Positions 37,618 through 50,215 of a stretch of 64,000 bases of DNA are shown piece by piece. This stretch comes from Astragalus membranaceus (taxonomy: Eukaryota; Streptophyta; Magnoliopsida; Fabales; Fabaceae). How positions within the stretch are numbered: position 1 is the first letter of the stretch; every line of letters begins with the position of its first letter. Made by a program: the position numbers and the translations under genes. Location of the stretch: the NCBI GenBank assembly GCA_039519185.1, contig CM076854.1, positions 149,902,997 through 149,966,996 on the forward strand, read 5' to 3'. The notes beneath the pieces are model-generated. The model saw only the letters and a list, made by a program, of their open reading frames with translations. It had not been told where the DNA came from and ran no database searches.

Positions 37618-38541
37618 TGTTACCAAGTGGCTTAAGTCTCAAGAGGGGGGGGGGGGTGAATTGAGATTTTAAAAATTAAGTCCCCTTTAACGACTTGATT
37701 GATTTTTCGCGCAGGTTTATGGAACGAATTAACGAGAAACGAAAACTGAAAATAAAGCAGTAAGGAACACAGAGAATTTTATACTGGTTCGGTCACCTCC
37801 AAGTGACCTACGTCCAGTCCTCACACCCTTGTGAGATTTTCCACTAACACAACAAAGCTTACAGGTGCTTTGGAAACCTTTACAGACTCAGGCACTCTTC
37901 TCCTAGGATACCCCACCTATGAAGAGCCCTCAAATCAACAACAACAACAACAACAAGAGATACCCCACCCTTGTTACAATCAAAAACCCTAGAGAGATAC
38001 CCCACTCCCTAGTACAAATAGCAACCCTAGAGAGATACCCCACTCTCTAGTACCAAATACAGTGTAAAAACGAATTACAAATTAACAAAAAAAATACCTC
38101 TTATGAAGGCATATTACAACAACTTGAAGATCATCAACCCAACCAAACCCTTGAGACAAATCAGCTCTGACAGATGAAGAATACTTGAAGAACAGAGGTG
38201 TGTGTGCTAGGGTTTAGTTTTTGCGTTTAAGCATAAGCGTAAAAATGGGTTGTTTTTTTTCTGAGAAACACTAAGTCCCTATTTATAGATTTAGGAAAAA
38301 TATGACCGTTGAATGAGATCACACTAAGAATAAAATCGATTCTATGCTTGAAATAGTTTAGTGTGTGGATCGATTCTTTGCTTGAAAATATGACCGTTGA
38401 TAGCTTCTAACACTAAATGAAAAATCGATTATATGTTTAAGGTGTAAGTAGGAAATCGATTTTTAGCTTAAAAGAAATAGGCTATGAATCGATTATTTGC
38501 TTCAAAGCAAGCAAGCCATAAATCGATTCTTCTCTTTAAAA
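37618..38541 (-). repeat. 5' LTR of the copia element (truncated)
   Basis: It matches 33178-34100 closely, with small indels such as a longer G run near 37648. The match stops at CTCTTTAAAA (38541), where the Ogre-like LTR resumes. The promoter-proximal outer end is missing, which would remove the element's own U3. Confidence 0.82.
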
Positions 38542-38834
38542 CGAGTCAGAGAACAATGTCTGAACTTGTGCACCATTCTCTTTACAATTAATGCAATTTC
38601 ACTTTTACTTTCTTAAGTTTTCTGCATTTTATTTGTTTTCTCTTCGCCTTTTACTCAGAATTCTCCTTTCTGGAGATAACTTCGACGGTTATCTTCATGC
38701 TTTCAAGTTTAAACCGCAAGAACACTCATAATTTTTGGAAAAACCTTAACACAAATGTTCTAGGATTTTCTAGTTGATCCTGCAAGCAACATTAATTTGT
38801 AACTAGCGGTGTTTACCAAAAAACACGGTAAACA
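38542..38834 (+). repeat. Right part of the Ogre/Tat-like 5' LTR
   Basis: It resumes the LTR interrupted at 33177 and ends with an inverted repeat: GTGTTTACC, seven bases, then CGGTAAACA, finishing in ACA. There is no coding capacity. Confidence 0.55.
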
Positions 38835-38836
38835 AA

Positions 38837-38854
38837 TTGGCACTCCCGGTGGGA
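38837..38854 (+). other. Primer-binding-site candidate of the Ogre-like element
   Basis: TTGGCACTCCCGGTGGGA lies two bases after the LTR end. Its position and style fit a tRNA primer site; I did not assign the tRNA. Confidence 0.5.
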
Positions 38855-38949
38855 CATTTGTGCTAATTTTTAAAGTTTTTTCGTTGAAATCTTAAAACTT
38901 GTGATTTAATCTGTGCATGCGTTTGAGGAGTGGTAAACATCTTTCAAAG

Positions 38950-41900
38950 ATGGCGCGCTCTAATGTAAACATTACTTCTGCATCAAATGCAAAAAGTTAT
39001 GGGCTCCAATGTCGCGGGAGTAACCGCTTCCATGCCTTCTTCGACAGTTATGGGCGTAACCGCTGTAACTGCTCCTGTAATTACTCCTGTGTCGATGATG
39101 ACAACGACAACATTGACACAGACTAACGCGATGGCTTCTGTGCCTGATAACCATCTTTTATGATGATTATTACTTGCCTTTTTAGCTTGAATTTAAGTGA
39201 TTTAATAAACTTGTTGTGTCAATTATGATGTAATTATGTGTTTAGGTTAGAAATAATGGTGCAGGAATGAATTGGTTTAATTTGGGCATTTTGATGCCCT
39301 TAATGCATTTAATTATGTTTAGTGTCAGTGTTGCAGCAACAGGTGCGTGCGCAATAGTGGAAATGCGGAAGATGAGAGAGAAAGCTCAAGGGGAGTGCGG
39401 AAAACACGGAAATCAAGGCAAGGACAGGTGTCAGAGCTGTATGGCACGGAAAGATATGACCTAATGTGGGTTTCCCACAATTGCCCTTTAACCTAGGAAG
39501 CATTTTCCCAAAAAGGACATCATTTTAGGGTTGTGTGCAAGGAGACACTATATAAGGACGTTTCCCTTTCTTCATTAGCATGCTCCGCCGTCAGGGGAAG
39601 TTTAGAGATAGCTCCTCTTGCGTGCAAAAGCTCACCCCTCACTACCAAACACTTCCATTGCTGAGACTCTTGCTGCAGCATCACTGGAGTTACATTTTTC
39701 TCGGTGGATTCTACTTGGATGAGCTGGATCAGTCCTCCATTGTCATCCTTGGAGCTCTCCTACTGTTCTCTCTTCGTAGTATCATTTCTTACCTTGAAAT
39801 TTGTAATATGACTTCTACTATTTTGTTTAAGTTATTTTCCATGTTTTGCAAGCTCAATATGAGCTAAATACTCATAGTTGAGATGCTGGATCTGATGTAG
39901 CTAAATTACTATGTGATTAATGAAGTATGTTCAATGTTATGCATTTTATCTTGTGTGTGAAAATATTTCCATTTTAGAGTAGGAATGGTCCGCCTATTCT
40001 AAATAGCATTTATAAATTCAGAGATGGTTTGTAAATTTATCTCACAAGGTAATATGGGTAGTGAACATTAACGAGAGATTTTGATGTTCCTTGCTTAACC
40101 CTAGAGATAGGAGGGCATAACCCATAAGGTGAACACTGCCGGTGCTCAAGCAGCCTAGGAGGTACTTCTTTAGGGTTTAGAGATAAACTCTTGCAAGGAA
40201 ACCTAGTGTGAAGTATTCGAGAGAATAACGTCTTATTGCAGCAGCACCTAATGTTGCAACATTGAACGTACCCTTAATCACATTTTAATGAAGCTACTAA
40301 AGTGAATGCATCTTGACTTGTTCTCATCACTGATTTCCATTACCCTTTACTTTTTACTACTGTTTATGTTGCCCAAAACTTGTGTGTCATTTACTTTCCT
40401 CACTAAATTGTTAATCAAATTAAACTCTCGTTATTTAGCATAATTCCTCGTGGGAACGATCTCACTTACTCTATATTACTTGTTGACAGTGTATACTTGC
40501 ACTATCTACGTTTTCACGCAACAAGTTTTTGGCTAGGACCAACAATTCCTTTAATGGCTAATCCAATGATTGGAAATATGCCATTTAATTTGCCTATGAA
40601 CAGTAGGAGTTATCCATATGGCATGCCAACAGCCTTGATGGCAGGCCTTCAGACAAATTCGTCTACGTATGCAGACAATGCAATTACAGGATTTACGCCT
40701 ACACATAGTTCATCAGAGAACATTTTTAGTCGAAATGTTCAACCTTCATTGACCACATCATCTTTGCTGGCATTAAGGCAACAAATGGATGATAGTAATC
40801 ATGATATGGTTAATATGTTAACACAACAAATTGGTACAGTGTTTAACCCTCTAATACAAAACACAAATAATAGTTACCAAATGTTAGCAACACAAATGGG
40901 AAGAATTGCTGATTTCTTTGGCACTCCACCAGTGCATAACCAGCAAATTCCTCAAATTCAGAATGTTAGGCCTGTTGAAATTCCCATAGAAAGACCCAAC
41001 AATGCAGTTCCCATCAATCAAGGGCAACAACTTGTTGTCGAAGAGCCTGTTCCTGATGTTGTGTTAGTCAACAGGAACCAAAATGCTGATGAAGTGGTTA
41101 GGCAAGTCCAACAAAATAATTTTGGAATCCAAAACAATTTGGCTAATTTTTTCGAAAATATTCTAGCCCAAAATGGTCTTAATTTAGGCCTACATAGGCC
41201 TAATTTTGTGTCACCTTTGTCGGATTATATATTGCAAACAGAATTGCCCAGGGGATGGAAAATCCCTAAGTTCACAAAATTCGCTGGGAAAACTAGCGAA
41301 TCTACTGTCGAACACGTTGCCCGTTATTTAACTGAGGCTGGTGACATAGCACACAATGACAATTTAAGAATGAAATACTTTCCAAATTCTCTAACAAAAA
41401 ATGCTTTTACTTGGTTCACCACTTTACCTCCACATTCCATTTTTAATTGGAATCAGTTAGAAAAGGCTTTCCATGAGCAATTCTATATGGGCCAATGCAA
41501 GACTAGTATTAAGGAAGTGGCTAGCGTTCGACGTAAAGTGGCGGAGTCTATTGATGACTATCTCAATAGATTTAGACTTCTCAAGGCAATGTGCTTTACT
41601 CAAGTGCCTGAACACGAGTTACTCGAAATGGCTGCTGGTGGCCTAGACTATTATGTAAGAAAGAAATTAGATACTCTGCACTTAAGAGATATGGCACAAT
41701 TGGCTGATAGAGTTTGACAGGTCGAAAGGCTTAAAGCTGAAAAGGCTAGAACAAGTAGGTTCAATAATAAAAAAGAAAAAGTCGCATATGTCGACACTAA
41801 TGACAGCGACCAGGAATTCGACATATCGTATGAGGATGTCGAAGAAGAGGTTAATGTTGCAGAATTAAAACCTGGGCCTCCTTATACATGTAAAGTGTTA

Positions 41901-43824
41901 AAGCCATCAGATGGAAAAAATCCTGTCGAGCCTAAAAATGATAAGTTTGTTACAAAAACTTACACCTTTGATGTTTCTAAATGTGATGAAATATTTGATC
42001 TTTTGGTTACTGATGGTCAAATTTTGGTGCCTAAAGGCCTAAAAATACCACCATTGGAACAAAGAAAGAAAAGGGGTTTTTGTAAATTCCATAACTTTTT
42101 AGGCCATAACACTTCTCGTTGTGTTGTTTTCAGGGATTTGGTCCAGAAAGCTCTCAATGAAGGTAGGCTGAAATTTGGTGACAAATCAAAGCCTCCAATG
42201 CAAATCGACACTGATCCTCTTCCAACAGCAGAGGCAATGTATGCTGAAGTCGACATCATGGTTGTCGAAACGACTGGAATTGCTGCTAGAAATGATAATT
42301 TGACAAAAGATACCGAAGTTTCTAAGGCTAGTGTCGAAATGGTCACTGAAGACCAATATGCTGAGAAAATGAAAGTTGCTTACCCAAAAGCAGAAGAGGA
42401 ATTATATGTTTTCCTTAATCGTTGCAAGATAAGCAACACAGAAGTGATGCTATGTCCAAGATGCAGTTCTGTCTTTGACAAAGAGGCTGCAAAGAGCCTT
42501 GAAGGTTATCGACCTCAATTAAAGCGGAAAGGAAAATGGGTCGACAAAAGGCCAAAGTTCAGTTTCAACAAAAGAGGGATACCATACAAAGTTACTTCAA
42601 CAAAGCATACTCAGAAAGAGCAACTTAAGACTTATGTTCCATCAACAAAGTCTCCTGTACAGAAATGGGTGTACTTCGGTGGAAAGAATACTGGATACTT
42701 ACCCGTGAATTCTAGTGGGAAAAGTTTTAGGTATGAGCCAAAACCCACAAAAATGGTTAAGGGCAGCACCAGTACTACTGGCCAAAACAAGGCACTTGAA
42801 TCTAACAAGTATGCCTATAACAACAATTACAAGGGGAAGAATCCCATGACTAGAACTCAATGGCGCAGACACCAACGCCAAAAGAAAGCTATTGGTGCAG
42901 GGCAAGTAGAGAGTTCTAACAAAAAAAAAGGTAAGCAAGTGACTGTCGAAATGGCTAGAAAGCCAGCTACTGAGAGGATATTTCCTCCATTCTCAGCAAT
43001 CAAAGAAGGCCTTGACTTAGACGAAGAAATGGAGTCTGATTTTGCTGATTCTGGGTCAGAATTTGATGTCTTATGTAATGTAGTCTCAATTCTACCAATT
43101 GAGTATGATGTAGTTTCCGAAGTGAATGATGTCGAAGAAGATTTCGACGAAGAGACTACTTATAAACCCATTTGTTACTATGTCTTGAAAAATGGCTGTG
43201 TCAAGGAACAACATGCTGTATTTGAGAAACCAGATGGTGGAATGATGAACCATCTCAAACCTTTGTTCATTCAAGCTAAAGTGAACAACATAGGTGTCAA
43301 CAAGATTTTGGTCGACGGTGGTGCTGCTGTAAACTTGATGCCACAACATTAGTTGAGGAAAATTGGTAAATGTGATACTGATTTGAGGCCTCACAATGTG
43401 GTACTCACAAATTATGAAGGCAAAACTGGCCACTCACATGGGGCCATTGAAGTCGAGTTAGCTGTGGGTAGCATCAAAAGATCAACGTTGTTTCTGGTAG
43501 TTCCTTCTAAGGCTAACTACAACTTGTTGCTAGGAAGAGAGTGGATACATGGTGTGGGGGCAATACCATCAACTGTTCACCAAAGCCTCATTATTTGGAG
43601 AGAAGATGGTTTGGTCGAAAACATTGAAGGTGATCAGAGTTACTTCAAAGCGGAGGTAAATACTATCACTAAGAAAACTTTCGACAAACAATTGGCGAAC
43701 ATTGTGCCATGTTCTTCTTCTGATCTTGGTTATGTATACCAAGATAATGTGTTTTCCTCAGTTACTCTTCACCCAAACTATGGATTTATTTGGTTGAGGG
43801 AGGTTATGGATGAGGATAATCACC
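38950..43824 (+). pseudogene. Ogre/Tat-like gypsy gag-protease, interrupted
   Basis: Gag begins at ATG 38950 (MARSNVNIT). It shifts frame near 38990 and is cut by an Athila-type LTR at 39161-40523. It resumes to 41717 with the retrotransposon gag core (GWKIPKFTKFAGK, then AFTWFTTLPPHSI). A TGA at 41715 breaks the frame. The next stretch (to 43352) has the zinc-binding CKFHNFLGHNTSRC and basic, lysine-rich text. A protease follows with active-site DGGA at about 43315 and LLLGREW at about 43530, broken by a TAG at 43350. The reading continues to the point where the Athila LTR starts at 43825. RT and integrase of this element are not present in the window. It is non-functional. Confidence 0.8.
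39161..40523 (+). repeat. Athila-type LTR inserted in the Ogre-like gag
   Basis: It starts TGATGATTATTACTTGCC, has a TATA box (CTATATAAGG near 39549), and ends TTCACGCAACA. Ten bases, AGTTTTTGGC, follow that match the start of the Athila primer site at 44991. Start and end resemble the other Athila LTR in layout (TTTTTAG near the start, TTTTTGGC after the end), but the two are not close copies. Clear 5-bp target duplications were not seen, so it is either a solo LTR with decayed flanks or a deletion remnant. Confidence 0.6.
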
Positions 43825-44990
43825 TGATAAGTCCTAACTTAGTGTGTGTTTTTAGTATTTATTTTAAGTAATTTATTTGTTGTTTTAATTCTATTCTAGA
43901 GCCATTTTACTACCTATTGTTAGTTTTGATTCTCAGGGTTAATTATGGAGCAAATGAGGAATTTTGATGTTTAAAGAGTAAGGATCAAGAGACAATAGGA
44001 TGAGGAGAAGAATCAAGTAATATAAAGTGAAAAATCAAGTTTAGACGCACGGTCCGTGCGTGATCCAGCATGATCCGTGCGCCCTGTTCGCAAAAGAAGA
44101 AAGAAATGAAGAAAAGGAAGCGCACGATCCGTGCGCCCAGTAAGCATGAACCGTGCAGACCGTTCGTAAATCAGAAGTCCAAAAGTTTCACAGCGCACGA
44201 TCCGTGCGTCTCCTTAGCACGAACCGTGCGCCCTGTGCTGTTTCGAATTCCAACAGGATTACACTAGGCACGATCGGTGCGTCCCAACTGAATTCCAAAG
44301 ATGTTACAAACTCTTCCCATTCTTTTCTTTGTGGATTGTAATTTGTATTTAATGATTTGTCTACTGATCCTACACTATAAAAAGGACCTCAATGTAAGCT
44401 TCATGATCATCTCTTACCATTGTAGTTTCACTCCAAATTTTAATCTAAGGTTCTTGCATTTTCTCTTAAGGTTTTGTTCTATTGTTATTTTGTTCTTTCA
44501 ATTGTTGCAACTTTACTTTCTGTCATTTATTTTCTAGCATTTTTATTTTCTTGTTATTTAAATTCTGCTATTTAAATTATGTCATTCTCTTCTACTCATT
44601 TGTCTACTATGATCATGTGTGAGTAGACTTCTTTAGTCTTGGGATTGTGGGAAACAATCCAATGATGGGTCCCTAAGACAATTCCAAGGCTAAACTCTAT
44701 CCTATTAGAATTTGCTTTGTTTTAATCTAAGTTCATCGTACAATTCCAAGACTAAATTCCAAGACTTCTTTAATCTAAGTTCTTTAAGGGGTTGTTTTAG
44801 CTCCGTCATTGAGATTTAACCATAATCCCAGGGTGCTTTTATAATTCTGAATTTTAACCAAACATATAATTTTTACTAAATCATTCCCTTTCAGCTAATT
44901 ACCACTAAAAATTAGAATGATAATCACACATAACTCCTTGTGGATTGATACTTTCTATTACGCGATATACCGTATACTTGCGGCGTATCA
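43825..44990 (+). repeat. 5' LTR of the Athila-type element, with palindromic GCACGATCCGTGC array
   Basis: It runs TGATAAGTCC...GGCGTATCA, 1166 bp, with matching TGATA/TATCA tips. Seven copies of a palindrome close to CGCACGATCCGTGCG lie between 44046 and 44283. The same motif recurs at 62900-63015 in the 3' internal region of this element. Confidence 0.8.
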
Positions 44991-44996
44991 AGTTTT

Positions 44997-45014
44997 TGGC
45001 GTCGTTGCCGGGGA
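44997..45014 (+). other. Primer-binding site of the Athila-type element
   Basis: TGGCGTCGTTGCCGGGGA is one change away from the tRNA-Asp-type site known from Athila elements and lies six bases after the LTR. Confidence 0.8.
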
Positions 45015-45092
45015 GTTAGTGATATTAATCAACTTTTTGGTACCGGTTAGACTGAAATTTTTATTTTATTTTCTTTTTCTCTCCTTCTTTGA

Positions 45093-46670
45093 ATGCAAAG
45101 AGTCCAAAGTCTCGGAGAAATTGTTCAACCAATTCCTGAGATTGAAAGATTTCTACATAGAAGAAGAAGAGAATTGCGCAATAACCAAGAAATGGCGGAA
45201 AATCAAAATCGTACTCTCAAAGAGTATGCTACGCCTTCTACGGCTGAACCCCATGGTGTTATTGTGCATCCTAATGTTGATGCTAATAATTTTGAACTTA
45301 AGCCATCTTTACTTTCTATGGTCCAACAGGATCAATTTTCTGGATCAGCTACTGATGATCCTAATCTCCATCTATCTATTTTTCTTGAGTACCGTGGCAC
45401 TCTAAAACTGAATGGAGTGACTTCTGAACCCATAAGGCTGAAACTTTTTCCTTTCTCATTAAGGGATAAAGCCAGGGCTTGGTTTCACTCACTACCTAAT
45501 GAATCTGTTACAACTTGGGATCAACTAAGGCAAGCATTCCTTGCCAGATTCTTTCCCCCAAGCAAAACTGCTCAACTGAGGAATCAAATTACAAGATTCA
45601 CTCAGAATGATGGGGAGTCTATTTATGATGCTTGGGAGCGTTTCAAGGAAATGCTAAGGCTTTTCCCCCATCATGGACTAGAGAAATGGTTGATCATTCA
45701 CACTTTTTATAATGGTTTGCTGTATGCCACAAAAATGACTGTTGATGCAGCTGCAGGTGGTGCTCTAATGAACAAGAATATTGAAGAAGCTTATGCGCTG
45801 ATTGAGGACATGGCGCAGAATCACTACCAATGGACAAGCGAGAGAGCTATCACTGCTCCATCTCCACAAAAGAAAGAGCCAGGTAAGTACAAAGTCTCTG
45901 CCCTTGATCATATAGCTTCTAAAGTAGATGCATCATTTGCCAAATTTGATAAGCTGAGTGTAAACGCTGTTTCACCTTCTCCTACTACTTCTTCTTCTTC
46001 ATCTTGTGAAATTTGTGGCGTAGTTGGCCACATTGGTACAGAATGCCAACTAGGGGCATCTACTGCTGGTTCTGAGCAAGCTAATTTCGCTCAAAAGGGA
46101 GACCCTTTTTCAAACACATATAATCCCGGATGGAGGAATCATCCAAATTTTTCATTTAAAAATCCTCCATCAAACCAACCAGCAGCTAGAACACCCCCTG
46201 GTTTTCAAAATCAAAGGAACCCTCAAAAATCCAATTTGAAAACTTTGTTGGAAACTTTTGTGTTAACTCAAACCAAACAAAATGAAGAGTTCAAAAACCA
46301 AAACTCATTTTTGAATGATACTCTTATAAAGTTAACATCAAAAGTAGACTCTATCACTACTCACAACAAAATGCTGGAAACCCAAATTTCTCAAGTGGCT
46401 CAACAAGTCGCTTCATCCTCTAAATCTTCCGGAATATTTCCTGGACAGCCAGAGCCAAATCCCAAAGCCCAAATTAATGCTGTCAACTTAAGGAGTGGGA
46501 AACATTTAGAGGAACAAAAGGGTACTAATAATGAGAGTGAAAAAGAGAATCCACAAAGTGAGGAGGTAGAGGAAAAGAAAGAAAAAGAAACACCATATGT
46601 GTCACCTCCACCATACAAGCCCACCGTACCCTTCCCACAAAGGTTTGCAAAAACAAAACTTGATGAGTAG
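45093..46670 (+). CDS. Athila-type Gag protein
   Basis: This is an open frame of 525 aa. Residues about 90-230 are the Retrotrans_gag core (RLKLFPFSLRDKARAWFHSL, then ARFFPP and YDAWERFKEMLR). A CCHC knuckle, CEICGVVGHIGTEC, sits at about residue 305. The C-terminal part contains INAVNLRSGK and an acidic, proline-rich tail. Gag would form the virus-like particle that packages the element RNA. An internal ATG at 45192 (MAENQNRTL) is an alternative start that better matches how such Gag proteins usually begin. The frame ends at a TAG (46668-46670) inside what should be a continuous gag-pol, so it is probably a truncated remnant even though open. Confidence 0.78.
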   Translation: MQRVQSLGEIVQPIPEIERFLHRRRRELRNNQEMAENQNRTLKEYATPSTAEPHGVIVHPNVDANNFELKPSLLSMVQQDQFSGSATDDPNLHLSIFLEYRGTLKLNGVTSEPIRLKLFPFSLRDKARAWFHSLPNESVTTWDQLRQAFLARFFPPSKTAQLRNQITRFTQNDGESIYDAWERFKEMLRLFPHHGLEKWLIIHTFYNGLLYATKMTVDAAAGGALMNKNIEEAYALIEDMAQNHYQWTSERAITAPSPQKKEPGKYKVSALDHIASKVDASFAKFDKLSVNAVSPSPTTSSSSSCEICGVVGHIGTECQLGASTAGSEQANFAQKGDPFSNTYNPGWRNHPNFSFKNPPSNQPAARTPPGFQNQRNPQKSNLKTLLETFVLTQTKQNEEFKNQNSFLNDTLIKLTSKVDSITTHNKMLETQISQVAQQVASSSKSSGIFPGQPEPNPKAQINAVNLRSGKHLEEQKGTNNESEKENPQSEEVEEKKEKETPYVSPPPYKPTVPFPQRFAKTKLDE

Positions 46671-49600
46671 TTTAAGAAATTTGTTGATATTTTGAATAAG
46701 CTCTACATAAACATTCCTTTCACAGATGCACTATCTCAAATGCCATCTTATGCAAAAATTTTGAAAGAAATTCTGTCCAAGAAAAGAAAAATAGATGACA
46801 ATGAGACAGTGGCTCTAACTGAAGAAGTTTTTCTATACCATGTGTGATAGGAAGTGAAACCATAAACAAAGCCATGTGTGATTTAGGAGCCACTGTGAGT
46901 TTAATGCCATTATCCCTTTTCAAGAGACTAGGCCTAGGAGAGTTAAAATCCACCAAAATGACTATACAGTTGGCTGACCGCTCCATTAAATATCCAACCG
47001 GAATTTTAGAGGATGTTTCTATTAAGGTAGGACAAATTTTTATACCGACTGATTTTGTTGTGATGGAGATAGAGGAGGATTCCCAAGTTCCAATTTTGTT
47101 GGGAAGACCTTTTCTTGCCACTGCAGGGGCTATAATAGATGTCAAAAATGGTAAGTTGGCATTCAATGTGGGTGAAGAAAATATAGAGTTTGAGTTTGCT
47201 AATCTTATGAAAAGTCCTTCCATTAAGGACTCTTGTTGTAGAGTTGATATTGTTGACCATTGTGTGGAAGACTGCTCTTTAGCTACATCTTCACACGATG
47301 GTTTAGAAACATGCCTAACAGGCAGCACAAATAAAGAAATGGCTGAAGAAGCCCAAGCCTATGCCAAATTGCTGGATGAGAGTCCTCCTATAAAAGGCTT
47401 GGGCATTGAAGTCTTGGTTGAGGAATCTGATCCTTTTCCAAAAGGAGCTCCAAAGGTGGAACTAAAGCCTCTCCCTACATCTCTAAGGTATGAATTTCTG
47501 GGCCTAAACTTTACTTTTCCTGTTATTGTCAATGCAAACTTAAATGAGGTGGAAACAAAGAAATTACTTAATATTCTCAAGAAATACCCGAAAGCTATAG
47601 GATATACTATTGAGGATATTAAGGGAATAAATCCCTCATTATGTATGCATAGGATACTACTTGAAGAGGATTATAAACCCTCCATTGAGCATCAAAGGAG
47701 ATTGAATCCTAACATGAAGGAAGTTGTGAAAAAAGAAGTACTTATACTTCTTGATGCTGGGGTTATATATCCAATTTCAGACAGTAAATGGGTTAGTCCT
47801 GTTCAAGTAGTACCTAAAAAGGGAGGCCTTACAGTTATAAAAAATGAGAAAAATGAATCCATTGCTACTGGGACTGTCACGGGATGGAGAATGTGTATCG
47901 ATTATTGGAAGCTTAATAAAGCAACCCGTAAAGATCACTTTACCCTCCCTTTTATTGATCAAATGCTAGAAAGGTTAGCAAAGCATTCACACTTCTGCTA
48001 TTTGGATCGTCAAATACCCATTCATCCTAGCGACCAAGAAAAAACAACTTTTACTTGTCCTTATGGCACTTATATTTATAGAAGGATGCCTTTTGGTCTG
48101 TGTAATGCTCCTGCTACTTTTCAACGTTGTATGATGTCCATCTTTTCGGATTTTGCTGAAAATATAATGGAAGTTTTTGATAACTGTTTGGCTAACCTTG
48201 AAAAAGTTCTTGAAAGGTGTGAAAAGGTAAATCTTGTTTTGAACTGGGAAAAATGTCACTTTATGGTAAGGGAAGGTATTGTACTTGGGCATTTGGTTTC
48301 TGAACGAGGTATTGAGGTTGATAAGACGAAAGTTGAAATCATTGAAAAAATGTCACCTCCTACCTCGGTCAAAGAGGTAAGAAGTTTCTTGGGTCATGCG
48401 GGTTTTTACCACCGGTTTATAAAAGATTTTTCCAAGATTACTAAGCCACTGACAAGCTTGCTCCTTAAGGATGTAGCTTTTGTTTTTGATGATCTTTGTC
48501 ATGAAGCATTTTGCAGGTTAAAAGAAGTTTTGACCACTGCCCCAATCATGCAACCACCGGATTGGAATCTTCCATTCGAGATAATGTGTGATGCAAGTGA
48601 CTATGCGGTTGGGGCAGTCCTGGGTCAAAAGAAGGATAAGAAGATGCATGCTATCTAATATGCTAGTAGAACCTTGGATGATGCCCAAGTGAATTATACC
48701 ACAACAGAAAAAGAGCTATTGGCGGTGGTCTTTGCCATCGATAAATTCAGGTCATACTTGGTGGGGTCCAAAATCATCATCTACACGGATCACTCAGCAA
48801 TAAAATATTTGTTGAACAAAAAAGATGCTAAGCCGAGGTTGATCCAATGGATTTTGCTCCTCCAGGAATTTGACTTGGAGATAAGAGATAAAAAAGGTAC
48901 TGAAAATGTTGTGGCTGATCACTTGTCAAGGTTGCAAGAGAACAATGAGAATGAGCTGCCACTTGATGATTCCTTTCCGTATGATCAGCTATTCTCATTG
49001 GTACAAACTGAAGCACCATGGTATGCAGATTATGTGAACTATCTTGTAGCTGAAGTGCTGCCTCCGGATCAGAGCTACCAACAGAGGAAGAAATTCCTCT
49101 CTGATGTAAAACAGTACTATTGGGATGAACCTCTCCTTTTCAAGAGGGGGGCAGATGGTGTTTTTAGAAGATGCGTCCCAGAATAAGAGGTAAGTAACAT
49201 TCTTATTCACTGTCACTCTTCTTCTTATGGTGGCCATGCCAGTTCTAAAAAGACTGCTTTCAAAATTCTTCAATCTGGTTTCTTCTGGCCATCACTCTTT
49301 AAAGATGTGCATCATTTTGTTTCTAAATGTGATCAATGTCAACGCAATGGGAGTATTTCCAGAAGAAACGAAATGCCTCTGAACAGTATTCTAGAAGTTG
49401 AAATTTTCGACATCTGGGGAATTGACTTCATGGGGCCATTTCCGTCTTCTTTTGGAAATCAATACATTCTAGTCGCAGTTGACTATGTTTCAAAGTGGAT
49501 TGAAGCCATTGCTTCTCCAACAAATGATGCACAAGTCGATCAAGATTTTCAAGAAAATCATTTTTCCAAGATTTGGAATACCAAGAGTAGTAATTAGTGA

Positions 49601-50215
49601 TGGAGGATCTCATTTTATCTCCAAACATTTTGAAAAGCTCTTACAAAAGTTTGGGGTGAGGCACAAAATTGCAACACCTTACCACCCCCAAACTAGTGGC
49701 CAAGTTGAGGTCTCCAATAAAGAGATAAAAAATATTTTAGAAAAAATGGTCTCTCCTTCTAGAACAGATTGGTCAATTAAGCTTGATAATGCTCTCTGGG
49801 ATTATCGGACAACATACAAGACTCCTATTGGGATGACTCCTTTTAAATTGATTTATGGGAAGTCTTGTTATCTTCCGGTTGAGATAGAGCACAAGGCTTA
49901 TTGGGCAATAAAAACTCTCAACTTGGATACAAAGTTAGCTGGTGATAAAAGAAAACTTCAGTTAAATGAGTTGGAAGAACTGAGGATGGACGCTTATGAA
50001 AATGCCCGAATTTACAAAGAAAGAACAAAGAAATGGCATGATAAGCGTATCGCCCGAAGAGAATTCAAAGAAGGCGATCTTGTATTGCTCTTCAACTCAA
50101 GGCTGAAACTTTTTCCAGGAAAATTAATGTCAAAATGGTCCGGTCCATTTCAAGTCCGTAAGGTATATCCTTTCGGAGCTGTTGATATATGGAGTGAACA
50201 CTACAAAAAATGACT

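Larger units (their letters stand above)
33178..38541 (-). mobile_element. Ty1/copia (SIRE/Maximus-type) retrotransposon, defective
   Basis: Two LTRs (33178-34659 and 37618-38541) flank a minus-strand gag-pol remnant. The primer site (37604-37615, complement of TGGTATCAGAGC) sits beside the right LTR. A polypurine tract (34660-34674) sits beside the left LTR. Both are therefore in the correct places for a minus-strand element. Both LTRs begin, on the plus strand, TGTTACCAAGTGG and are about 96-97% alike by eye, so the insertion is fairly recent. The right (5') LTR is truncated at its outer end by about 560 bases, and RT-RNase H is missing. Confidence 0.88.

Noticed and set aside
38917..39126. 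Cysteine- and asparagine-rich 69-residue protein as a small peptide gene
   Set aside because: It is the Ogre-like gag N-terminus read after a frameshift. The alternative frame gives the usual serine/threonine/valine-rich gag text.
39580..39867. 95-residue frame as an independent gene
   Set aside because: It lies in the R/U5 part of an Athila-type LTR just after its TATA box, and has no known domain.
44046..44283. Possible CRISPR-like array of palindromic repeats
   Set aside because: The copies vary, spacing is irregular, the host is a plant and the array lies inside an LTR. It is a retrotransposon repeat.
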